A DNA stretch of 21,236 nucleotides from an uncultured Lachnospiraceae bacterium (GTDB lineage: Bacteria; Bacillota; Clostridia; Lachnospirales; Lachnospiraceae): the NCBI GenBank assembly GCA_910579225.1, contig CAJTTI010000003.1, positions 1-21,236 on the forward strand. Reading direction: 5' to 3'. The notes below the pieces were generated by a model. It saw nothing but the letters and a program-made list of their open reading frames with translations. It was not told where the DNA came from and did no database searches. Numbering within the stretch: the first letter of the stretch is position 1; each line of letters begins with the position of its first letter. This document shows, one piece after another, positions 1 to 6,599 of this stretch. The translations under genes were made by a program, and so were the position numbers.

Positions 1-52
1 GAGCAGAGGACTGAAAATCCTCGTGTCACTGGTTCGATTCCGGTTCTGGGCA
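1..52 (+). tRNA. tRNA-Phe (GAA), 3' part only
   Basis: The window opens inside a tRNA. The anticodon loop (about positions 11-17) reads CTGAAAA, giving anticodon GAA for phenylalanine. A T-arm with the stem pair ACTGG/CCGGT around TTCGATT follows at 30-44, then the 3' acceptor strand TCTGGGC and discriminator A at 45-52. CCA is not encoded. The acceptor 5' strand and D-arm lie before the window. Confidence 0.85.
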
Positions 53-76
53 TTTTTTGTAATCAATTACAAAAAT

Positions 77-149
77 GGGGTATTAGCTCAGTCGGTAGAG
101 CACTTGACTTTTAATCAAGTTGTCCGGGGTTCGAATCCCCGATGCCTCA
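77..149 (+). tRNA. tRNA-Lys (TTT)
   Basis: Complete cloverleaf. Acceptor strands GGGGTAT (77-83) and ATGCCTC (142-148) pair throughout with two G-U pairs. The D-loop carries AGCTCAGTCGGTAGAGC. The anticodon stem CTTGA/TCAAG encloses CTTTTAA, so the anticodon is TTT (lysine). The T-arm is CGGGG-TTCGAAT-CCCCG. The discriminator is A149 and CCA is not encoded. It lies 24 bases after the tRNA-Phe, consistent with a tRNA operon. Confidence 0.95.
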
Positions 150-161
150 TAATCGGAGGAG

Positions 162-190
162 AACACCGTTGTAACAGCGGTGTTTTTCTT
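162..190 (+). terminator. intrinsic terminator of the tRNA operon
   Basis: AACACCG (162-168) pairs with CGGTGTT (178-184), and the stem extends inward through TTG/CAG to a loop of about three bases. A T-rich tract (TTTTTCTT) follows. The hairpin sits 12 bases after tRNA-Lys and before the next promoter, so it closes the tRNA transcript. Confidence 0.8.
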
Positions 191-241
191 ATATTACAAA
201 ACATTTTCCAGGAAGGATTCTTATATTATATCTTAGAAATG

Positions 242-270
242 ATGACAAATCCGTAAAAATGGGGTAGAAT
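242..270 (+). promoter_or_regulatory. sigma-A-type promoter for the aminosugar operon
   Basis: A -35-like ATGACA (242-247) and a -10-like TAGAAT (265-270) are separated by exactly 17 bases. This places the transcription start about 25 bases before the AAGGAGG ribosome binding site (288-294) of the first gene. Both hexamers match 5 of 6 consensus bases. It is the only good promoter seen upstream of the 302-8006 gene run. Confidence 0.55.
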
Positions 271-301
271 ATAAGTATCTTTTGGTAAAGGAGGTATTCG
301 T

Positions 302-919
302 ATGAAAAAAAGAGTGATTACCATTAGCAGGGAAAATGGAAGTGGTGGAAGATATATTGGTGAAAAGCTTGCAAAAGCATTAGGTGTCCCTTGTTATGAT
401 GAAAAATTGATGGATATGGTTGCCAAAGAAAGTGGATTTGCCCTAGATTATGTGGAAGAAAAAGGGGAACGGATCACCGGAAGCCTTCTGTTTAATATTG
501 CAAGCAGTCTGACCTATGCGAATAATGTATTTACTGGAAATGGCATGTCTTTACAGGATGAGATTTATTTTATACAAAACCGTATTATTAAAGATCTGGC
601 AGAAAAAGAACCTTGCGTAATTGTTGGACGTTGTGCAGATTATGTACTTCGGGACAGGGAGGATTGTCTGAACGTATTTATTGTGGCAGACGAGAAGAGC
701 AAGCTGGAACGCGCAGTAAAATATTATGGGTTGTCAGAGAAAAATGCAGCTTCTGTTCTTAGGAAAAACGACAAAGCACGTTATAACCATTACAAATATT
801 ATACGGATATGGATTGGGGCATGGCTTCTAATTATGACCTTTGTTTGAACAGTGGGCTTCTTGGTATAGACGGTTGTGTTAAGGCAATACAGGATGTTTT
901 AAATCAGTTGAATCATTAG
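302..919 (+). CDS. cytidylate kinase-like protein
   Basis: The 205-residue product starts with a beta strand and a phosphate-binding loop of the cytidylate-kinase-like type (VITISRENGSGGRYIG, residues 5-20), then ALGVPCYDEKLMD, as in the Clostridia 'cytidylate kinase-like family' of small nucleotide-binding proteins. A second motif, CVIVGRCADYVL (about 105-116), is also typical. The family shares the NMP-kinase fold, but its members are not the housekeeping Cmk and their substrates are mostly unknown. The start has an ideal AAGGAGG eight bases upstream. The next gene begins one base after the stop, so the two are probably translationally coupled. It leads a sugar-modification operon. A role in supplying or sensing nucleotides, or as an accessory regulator, is only a guess. 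Confidence 0.8.
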   Translation: MKKRVITISRENGSGGRYIGEKLAKALGVPCYDEKLMDMVAKESGFALDYVEEKGERITGSLLFNIASSLTYANNVFTGNGMSLQDEIYFIQNRIIKDLAEKEPCVIVGRCADYVLRDREDCLNVFIVADEKSKLERAVKYYGLSEKNAASVLRKNDKARYNHYKYYTDMDWGMASNYDLCLNSGLLGIDGCVKAIQDVLNQLNH

Positions 920-920
920 T

Positions 921-2645
921 ATGATAGAAAATCAGAGATTGTGTCAGGTAAACGGGCAGATGGTAAAGAACAAGAGATTGTTTACAACTGAATGCTGGAT
1001 TTTTGCAGGGGCATTGCTCCTGCTCTTTTCCGTATTTGTGTGGAGGCAGTTTTACGGATTTAATAAAAATGACGAGATATTTTATATAAGCACAGTGTAT
1101 CGTTTTTTCCAGGGTGATGCTATGTTGATTGATGAATGGAATAATGTACAGCTGTTTGCTTTTATTACTTATCCATTATATTGTCTGGTTCGGTTATTTT
1201 CAAATTCCAATGAAGGAATTGTATTTATTTTTCGGATTGCATATCTTGTTTTTCAGTTTCTGGTATCTGTCTATTGTTTTTGCCGTATGAAAAGATTTGG
1301 GTGGATCAGGATTCTGCCTGCTTTATATTATTTTATAACGACACCATACAATATTAACAGTTTGTCATATAATACCCTTGCGTTTGGCTTTGTCTTACTG
1401 TCTCTGGTGACTGTTTCATGCCCGGATAAATTAAAGTTTTATGATTTTCTGCTTGTTGGGATTTTTTCTGCAGGTGCAGTATTGGCTAATCCATATACAA
1501 TTTTATTGTTTGTGATCTATGGTGTGGTATGTATTACAGCTTTTTTTTATGGACTGAGAAAGCGGAAAGATATGCCTTCTGTTCTGCATATAAAAAATTA
1601 TTTTCTGGTATGTCTGGGTGCTTTTATTATATTTATTTTGTTTATTTTATTTATATTTTCCAGGGGTAATCTGGAAGAGATTCTGGAATGCATTCCTTAT
1701 ATAGTTATGGATACGGAACGCCAGAAATCTTTCTGGGAAAAGTTGATGAAATATTTTATCCGTATTCATAGGTATTATCGTATACTGGTTTATAGTACAG
1801 CTGCAATTCTGTTATTGTGGATGCTGGACCGAAAGAAAAAAATCATATCGTCAGTATATTTATTTTTTATTTGCACAGTTACTGTTCCTTATATTATATA
1901 TTATGGCTTTTTCTGGGAAATGGTGGGAATCAATTATATGTTGATTCCGCTGGCTTTTTCTGGGCTAGTTGCATATGTAATATCAAAAGAAAGGGATAAA
2001 AGACTGTTCTATGGGTGGTATTTACCAGGACTCTTTTATACTTTACTGGCTCACTTTGCTACAAATACAGGAATTCTTACAGTATCCGCTTCATATATGA
2101 TTGTATCTTCTGTATCTATAATTTTAATATGGAAAGCCGTAATGGATCAGAAAAATGTCAGGCAGCTTTTTTTTCTTGTTGTTTTCATATTTGCTGTTCA
2201 GTTTACAGCAGGTGTCTATCAGAGAATTTGGTATGTGTGGGGAGACGATCATCTACCTTCATTGACGCAGAAACTGACAGAAGGTCCTCTTCGTGGAATT
2301 TATACGACAAAGGAAAATGAAAGATTTTATCAGGATGTCTGTATGGATATGAAGGAGCTTTCTCTTACTTCTGAGGATCGACTGTTTATTGTAGGAATTT
2401 CTCCCTGGATGTATCTGAATACGGAAGCCGAATGCGCAGCATATTCCACATGGGAGACATTGGAGACAGATCCTTTGATTCCTGTTTACTATGAGATACG
2501 AAAGGAAAAACTACCGACAGTTATTTATTGCTGTGAATATGATGAAAGTATTTTGGAGACAGAATTTGCAGATTATTTTATAGACAGAGAGTATAGGCCT
2601 GTCAGTATGAGGCGGGGGATTGTGTTATTACGCCGGGAAAGCTGA
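921..2645 (+). CDS. polytopic membrane protein, GT-C/ArnT-like glycosyltransferase candidate
   Basis: The 574-residue product is very hydrophobic, with about 10-12 predicted membrane helices from residue 26 to about 430 and a more polar C-terminal domain (about 450-574). After the first helix, the presumed outer loop carries two acidic pairs, D51-E52 in NKNDEIF and D71-E72 in LIDEWN. This is the arrangement used by GT-C transferases (ArnT/PMT/GT39 group) for polyprenyl-phosphate-sugar donors. I recognise no specific family. Placement before aminotransferase, ligase, ArnC-like and ArnEF-like genes fits a final outer-face transferase. No ribosome binding site precedes the start; translation probably couples to the upstream stop one base away. 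ATG at 960 (residue 14) is a possible alternative start. An integral membrane protein of another kind cannot be excluded. Confidence 0.6.
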   Translation: MIENQRLCQVNGQMVKNKRLFTTECWIFAGALLLLFSVFVWRQFYGFNKNDEIFYISTVYRFFQGDAMLIDEWNNVQLFAFITYPLYCLVRLFSNSNEGIVFIFRIAYLVFQFLVSVYCFCRMKRFGWIRILPALYYFITTPYNINSLSYNTLAFGFVLLSLVTVSCPDKLKFYDFLLVGIFSAGAVLANPYTILLFVIYGVVCITAFFYGLRKRKDMPSVLHIKNYFLVCLGAFIIFILFILFIFSRGNLEEILECIPYIVMDTERQKSFWEKLMKYFIRIHRYYRILVYSTAAILLLWMLDRKKKIISSVYLFFICTVTVPYIIYYGFFWEMVGINYMLIPLAFSGLVAYVISKERDKRLFYGWYLPGLFYTLLAHFATNTGILTVSASYMIVSSVSIILIWKAVMDQKNVRQLFFLVVFIFAVQFTAGVYQRIWYVWGDDHLPSLTQKLTEGPLRGIYTTKENERFYQDVCMDMKELSLTSEDRLFIVGISPWMYLNTEAECAAYSTWETLETDPLIPVYYEIRKEKLPTVIYCCEYDESILETEFADYFIDREYRPVSMRRGIVLLRRES

Positions 2646-2679
2646 TTTGTGAAAACAGTACAGGAAGAGAGGATATAGG

Positions 2680-3813
2680 ATGATTGATTTTAATGTACCA
2701 CCCTATGTGGGAACAGAGATGAAGTATGTGGAAGAGGCAGTTGCAAAGAATCATAAGATCTGTGGAGATGGTCCATTTACTCATCAGTGTAATGACTGGC
2801 TGGAAAAGAGAACAGGAACAGTCAAAGCATTGCTTACTACTTCCTGTACACATGCAACGGAGCTTGCCGCCCTTCTTGCAGATATTAAAGAAGGGGATGA
2901 AGTCATTATGCCTTCTTATACTTTTGTATCTACGGCAGACGCGTTTGTTCTCAGGGGAGCGATACCGGTGTTTGTAGATATCCGTCCGGATACGATGAAT
3001 ATAGATGAAGAGAAGATTGAAGCTGCGATTACAGACCGGACGAAAGCAATTGTACCGGTTCATTATGCCGGGGTTTCCTGCGAGATGGACAAGATTATGG
3101 AACTTGCTGAGAGGTATCATCTGTTTGTTATTGAAGATGCGGCTCAAGGAATCTTAAGCACTTATAAGGGAAAGATGCTGGGAACTATTGGGGATTTTGG
3201 ATGCTATTCTTTTCACGAGACGAAAAATTACAGTATGGGAGAGGGTGGAGCTCTTCTGATACAAAATGCAAAATACGTGGAACGTGCAGAAATTATAAGA
3301 GAAAAAGGTACAGACCGTGCCAAATTTTTCCGGGGACAGATTGATAAATATACCTGGGTGGACGCCGGTTCTTCCTATCTTCCGGGGGATATAAATGCGG
3401 CTTATTTGATGGCTCAACTGGACCAGGCAGATATGATCCTGGACGACCGGATGAGAAGCTGGAATTTGTATGAAGAACTTCTCCGGCCTCTGTCAGATCA
3501 GGGAAAAATTGAACTGCCTTTTATTCCGGATGAGTGCAGGCATAATGCGCATATGTTTTATATAAAGGCAAAGGATCTTCAGGAGAGGACAGAATTGATT
3601 GCATATTTGAGAAAACATGAGATTCAGTCTGTGTTTCATTATATACCTCTTCACAGTGCCCCTGCAGGAAAGAGATTTGGAAGGTTTCACGGAGAGGATA
3701 TCTATACGACCAGAGAAAGTGAAAGATTACTGCGGCTTCCCATGTTCTATGGACTGAAGGAAGAACAGGTACGCTATATTACAGAACATATCATAGATTT
3801 TTACAAGCAGTAA
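2680..3813 (+). CDS. rffA: dTDP-4-amino-4,6-dideoxygalactose transaminase (WecE/RffA)
   Basis: PLP-dependent DegT/DnrJ/EryC1/StrS sugar aminotransferase of 377 residues, closely resembling E. coli RffA (WecE) from end to end. Shared blocks include GDEVIMPSYTFVSTA (72-86), RPDTMNID (102-109), VPVHYAG (125-131), EDAAQG (152-157) and the C-terminal FHGEDIYTTRESERLLRLP. The PLP lysine is K182 in FHETKNYS; D153 contacts the pyridine nitrogen in the family. The known reaction converts dTDP-4-keto-6-deoxy-D-glucose to dTDP-Fuc4N with glutamate as amino donor. No rmlA or rmlB is in the window, so the dTDP-sugar must be made elsewhere. GGAAGAGAGG lies just upstream of the start. Stereochemistry of the product is inferred from similarity, not proven. 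Confidence 0.9.
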   Translation: MIDFNVPPYVGTEMKYVEEAVAKNHKICGDGPFTHQCNDWLEKRTGTVKALLTTSCTHATELAALLADIKEGDEVIMPSYTFVSTADAFVLRGAIPVFVDIRPDTMNIDEEKIEAAITDRTKAIVPVHYAGVSCEMDKIMELAERYHLFVIEDAAQGILSTYKGKMLGTIGDFGCYSFHETKNYSMGEGGALLIQNAKYVERAEIIREKGTDRAKFFRGQIDKYTWVDAGSSYLPGDINAAYLMAQLDQADMILDDRMRSWNLYEELLRPLSDQGKIELPFIPDECRHNAHMFYIKAKDLQERTELIAYLRKHEIQSVFHYIPLHSAPAGKRFGRFHGEDIYTTRESERLLRLPMFYGLKEEQVRYITEHIIDFYKQ

Positions 3814-3828
3814 AATGAAAGGGACGTT

Positions 3829-4935
3829 ATGAAGAAGATCGTTATTATCGGTGCAAATGATTTTCAAAATCAGTTGATTCTAAAAGCTAAGGAGATGGGA
3901 TTTGAAACTCATGTATTTGCATGGAAAGAAGGAGCTGTGGGGGAACGGACAGCAGATTATTTTTATCCGATTAGTATTTTGGAAACAGACAGGATTTTAG
4001 AGCAGTGTAAAAAGATAAATCCTAAAGCAGTGGTTACCATAGCTTCTGATCTGGCCAATATTACAGTTGGAAAAGTTGCTTCTGTTCTTGGACTTCCATG
4101 CAACAGTCCGGAGTGTATCCGAATATCGACAAATAAGTATGCCATGCGGGAGGCATTTATCAAAGCAGGGATTGCTACCCCAAAATTCTACAGAGTAGAC
4201 CGGATAGAAGCATATCTTTATGGTCTGTCCCTTCCGGTTATAGTAAAACCTACAGATCGTTCCGGAAGCCGTGCGATTACGAAAGTTACAGATTTCAGAG
4301 ATTTGGAAGCAGCGATAAAAAAAGCCGTAGATCAATCCTTTAAAAAAGAAGCAATTGTGGAAGAATATATAGAAGGTGAAGAATACAGCTATGAAGCGAT
4401 CTCTTATAAAGGAAAACATACAAATCTTTCCATAACGAAAAAATATACTACCGGAGCGCCTCATTTTATTGAAACAGGTCATGTGGAACCCTGTGAATTA
4501 TCAGAAGAACTATTGTATAAAATTCATTATGTGATGAAGAGAGCTTTGGATGCTTTGCAAATTACAGATGGAGCGTCTCATGGAGAATTTAAGATTACTC
4601 CGGAGGGAAAGATTCGAATTATTGAGATTGGTTCCAGAATGGGAGGAGACTGCATTGGTTCTGACTTGGTACCACTTTCGACCGGTTATGATTATATGAA
4701 GATGGTAATTGATGTGGCATGTGGAAAAGAACCGGATTTTGACAGAGAATACATGCGAAGGAAAGCAGAAATCCGTTTTCTGTTTACTATGGAAGATGTA
4801 GAGGCCATGCATACTTACGAGAGAGAACATCCGGAACAAATTTTCCGTATCAGCGAGATTGATCTGTCAAATCTTGGAAACGTGTCAGACAGTTCCACAA
4901 GGCTTGGATATTATATTATTACGGAAACTCTGTAA
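3829..4935 (+). CDS. ATP-grasp carboxylate-amine ligase
   Basis: Three-part ATP-grasp fold in 368 residues. There is an N-terminal Rossmann-like preATP domain (MKKIVIIGANDFQ), then K103 in TNKYAMRE, K140 in PVIVKPTDRSGS binding ATP, the adenine-contacting EEYIEGEEYSYE (178-189), and Mg/phosphate residues E253 (HGEFKI), E266 and R270 (EIGSRMGGD). The family joins a carboxylate, activated as acyl phosphate, to an amine. Sitting 15 bases after the sugar aminotransferase and just before an ArnC-like transferase, it most plausibly acylates the new 4-amino group with an amino acid or other acid. This is inference from context. The acid substrate cannot be read from sequence. AAAGGGA precedes the start by only four bases. 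Confidence 0.8.
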   Translation: MKKIVIIGANDFQNQLILKAKEMGFETHVFAWKEGAVGERTADYFYPISILETDRILEQCKKINPKAVVTIASDLANITVGKVASVLGLPCNSPECIRISTNKYAMREAFIKAGIATPKFYRVDRIEAYLYGLSLPVIVKPTDRSGSRAITKVTDFRDLEAAIKKAVDQSFKKEAIVEEYIEGEEYSYEAISYKGKHTNLSITKKYTTGAPHFIETGHVEPCELSEELLYKIHYVMKRALDALQITDGASHGEFKITPEGKIRIIEIGSRMGGDCIGSDLVPLSTGYDYMKMVIDVACGKEPDFDREYMRRKAEIRFLFTMEDVEAMHTYEREHPEQIFRISEIDLSNLGNVSDSSTRLGYYIITETL

Positions 4936-4952
4936 GAGAAAAGAGGATTAAA

Positions 4953-5912
4953 ATGTTATATTCTGTAGTGATTCCCTGTTATCGGTCAGATCAGACGATT
5001 GAACATGTGGTAAATCTGACAAGAGATGAAATAAAGAAACTTGACAGAGGGAATGTGGAATTTGTACTGGTTAACGATTGTTCTCCGGATGAAGGAAAGA
5101 CAATCGCAAAGTTAAAAGAAATGGCGGAAACATACAAAGATGTAAAAGTCATTGATCTTGCTTCTAATTTCGGTCAGCACAATGCATTGATGGCTGCTCT
5201 GCGCCATGCAGATGGAGATGTAATCATCGGTATGGATGATGACGGACAAACACATCCTTCTCAACTTCCGAAGCTTTTTGAAGCACTGGATAAAGGATAT
5301 GATCTGGTGTACGGATATTATCCGGAGAAGAAGCACAGCTGGTTTCGGAATATTGGAAGCCGTTTTAATGACTTTACAGTGAACCTGATGATCAAAAAAC
5401 CAAAAGAGGTGCGTACATCCAGTTATTTTGTAGTGAGAAAATTTATCAGAGATTATGCAGTAGAATATACAGGGAGTTATACGTATCTTTTGGGCTTGTT
5501 TATGCGCTGTACACAGAATATAGCCAGCGTACCGGTTCAGCACTTTGACAGAGAGTCCGGCGAGTCGGGATATACATTGAAACAGTTAATTCGGCTGTGG
5601 TCAAGCATCATTGGTTTTTCAGTGATTCCTCTCCGTATAGCTTCTATCACAGGATTTTTCTTTGCGGGTGTAGGTATGCTGGAAGCGCTGACCATCTTGA
5701 TCCGGAAGTTTATTGATCCAAATCTGTCCATGGGCTGGCCTTCTCTTATGTGCGCAATATCTTTCTTCTTTGGCCTGAATTTTGTATTTTTAGGAATGAT
5801 TGGCGAATATCTTGGCCGGATGTTCCTTGGGATGAATAAAGAGCCTCAGTATGTGATCAAAGCAACTTATAATATAACAAAGAGCCAGGATGGGAGAGAA
5901 GATCTTTTATGA
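4953..5912 (+). CDS. ArnC-like polyprenyl-phosphate glycosyltransferase (GT2)
   Basis: The 319-residue protein has a GT2 catalytic domain (1 to about 210) and two C-terminal membrane helices (about 228-250 and 263-290). The N-terminus SVVIPCYRSDQTI, the metal/nucleotide motif D95-D96-D97 in GMDDDGQTHP, and HFDRESGESGYTLKQLI (197-213) follow ArnC and related undecaprenyl-phosphate sugar transferases, where the last motif reads like R-E-x-GESKY. GEYLGRMFLG near the end matches the ArnC tail. The length matches ArnC (about 320). It should move the modified aminosugar from its dTDP carrier to undecaprenyl phosphate on the inner membrane face. Its last four bases overlap the next gene (ATGA), so the flippase subunits are translated with it. 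Confidence 0.87.
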   Translation: MLYSVVIPCYRSDQTIEHVVNLTRDEIKKLDRGNVEFVLVNDCSPDEGKTIAKLKEMAETYKDVKVIDLASNFGQHNALMAALRHADGDVIIGMDDDGQTHPSQLPKLFEALDKGYDLVYGYYPEKKHSWFRNIGSRFNDFTVNLMIKKPKEVRTSSYFVVRKFIRDYAVEYTGSYTYLLGLFMRCTQNIASVPVQHFDRESGESGYTLKQLIRLWSSIIGFSVIPLRIASITGFFFAGVGMLEALTILIRKFIDPNLSMGWPSLMCAISFFFGLNFVFLGMIGEYLGRMFLGMNKEPQYVIKATYNITKSQDGREDLL

Positions 5913-6268
5913 CAGATGAAAAAAAATCCAACAGACCAAAGATATTGATTCTTCTGTCTTTGTCATTGTTGATTCAAAGTTTAAGTTCTGTATTTATCAA
6001 ATATGCCGGTCAATATGAGACATTTTCAAAAGAGTTTATTATTTTCTATGTTATGGCAGTAGGTTGTCTTGGTGTATTTGCTATTATGTGGCAGTTCCTT
6101 TTGGAACTGATCCCTTTGACTACTGCGTATCTTCGAAAGGGAATTCTATATATATTGATTCTGCTCTGGTCCGTAATCCTTTTTCAGGAGCATGTGACAT
6201 TGAACAATGTTATTGGAAGTATAATTATTATAGCGGGGATCTGTATTCATGGAATGGATGAACATTAG
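5909..6268 (+). CDS. ArnE/SMR-like small membrane protein, flippase subunit 1
   Basis: The 119-residue product is predicted to have four membrane helices (about 11-31, 42-63, 66-90 and 98-115), the size and pattern of ArnE/ArnF and of small multidrug resistance/EamA half-units. ELIPLTTAYLRKG resembles the SMR-type PL-x-x-AY segment at the third helix. It overlaps the GT2 gene by 4 bases and the next four-helix gene by 20 bases. This packing suggests a heterodimer made in equal amounts. Expected role: moving the undecaprenyl-phosphate aminosugar across the membrane, as ArnE-ArnF does for L-Ara4N. The flippase role is inferred from neighbours; an export pump for a small cation is the main alternative. 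Confidence 0.75.
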   Translation: MTDEKKSNRPKILILLSLSLLIQSLSSVFIKYAGQYETFSKEFIIFYVMAVGCLGVFAIMWQFLLELIPLTTAYLRKGILYILILLWSVILFQEHVTLNNVIGSIIIIAGICIHGMDEH

Positions 6269-6593
6269 TTATATTCTGGCTTTTCTGTCTGTGTTTGTAG
6301 CGTCAATCTCTCAGATTTTATTGAAACAGTCAGCCCAGACAGAACATAAAAATATCATTTTCAAATTTCTGAACTGGAGAGTGATAGTTGGATATGGTCT
6401 TATGTTTGGGACAACAATTATGAATGTATTTGCTTACCGGGGAGTAGAACTGAAAGTGACTCCCATGATAGAATCCACGGGCATTATATGGGTAACTATA
6501 CTGGCAACATTTTTACTTGGTGAGAAACCAACAAGAAAAGCACTTCTTTCAATTGTAGTTACCATTGTCGGAATTATTGTATTTTCATTATAA
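6249..6593 (+). CDS. ArnF/EamA-like small membrane protein, flippase subunit 2
   Basis: The 114-residue partner of the preceding protein also has four predicted membrane helices. SISQILLKQSAQ in helix 1 and VTPMIESTGIIWVTILATFLLGEKP in helices 3-4 are characteristic of the DMT/EamA half-transporter fold. The start overlaps the upstream gene by 20 bases, with GCGGGGA (about 6233-6239) nine bases before it as ribosome binding site. ATG at 6258 is a weaker alternative. Two different subunits in tandem, rather than one, mirrors arnE-arnF. Only six bases separate it from the decarboxylase-like gene, so the operon probably continues. Confidence 0.75.
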   Translation: MEWMNISYILAFLSVFVASISQILLKQSAQTEHKNIIFKFLNWRVIVGYGLMFGTTIMNVFAYRGVELKVTPMIESTGIIWVTILATFLLGEKPTRKALLSIVVTIVGIIVFSL

Positions 6594-6599
6594 AAAGAT

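Noticed and set aside
77..302. Genomic island integrated at tRNA-Lys, carrying the sugar operon
   Set aside because: No integrase, no repeated tRNA 3' end later in the window, and a normal terminator and promoter follow the tRNA.
2602..3147. A 181-codon minus-strand frame opposite the aminotransferase gene
   Set aside because: It lies across well-conserved RffA coding sequence, is rich in Cys/His/Ser as antisense frames often are, and matches nothing known.
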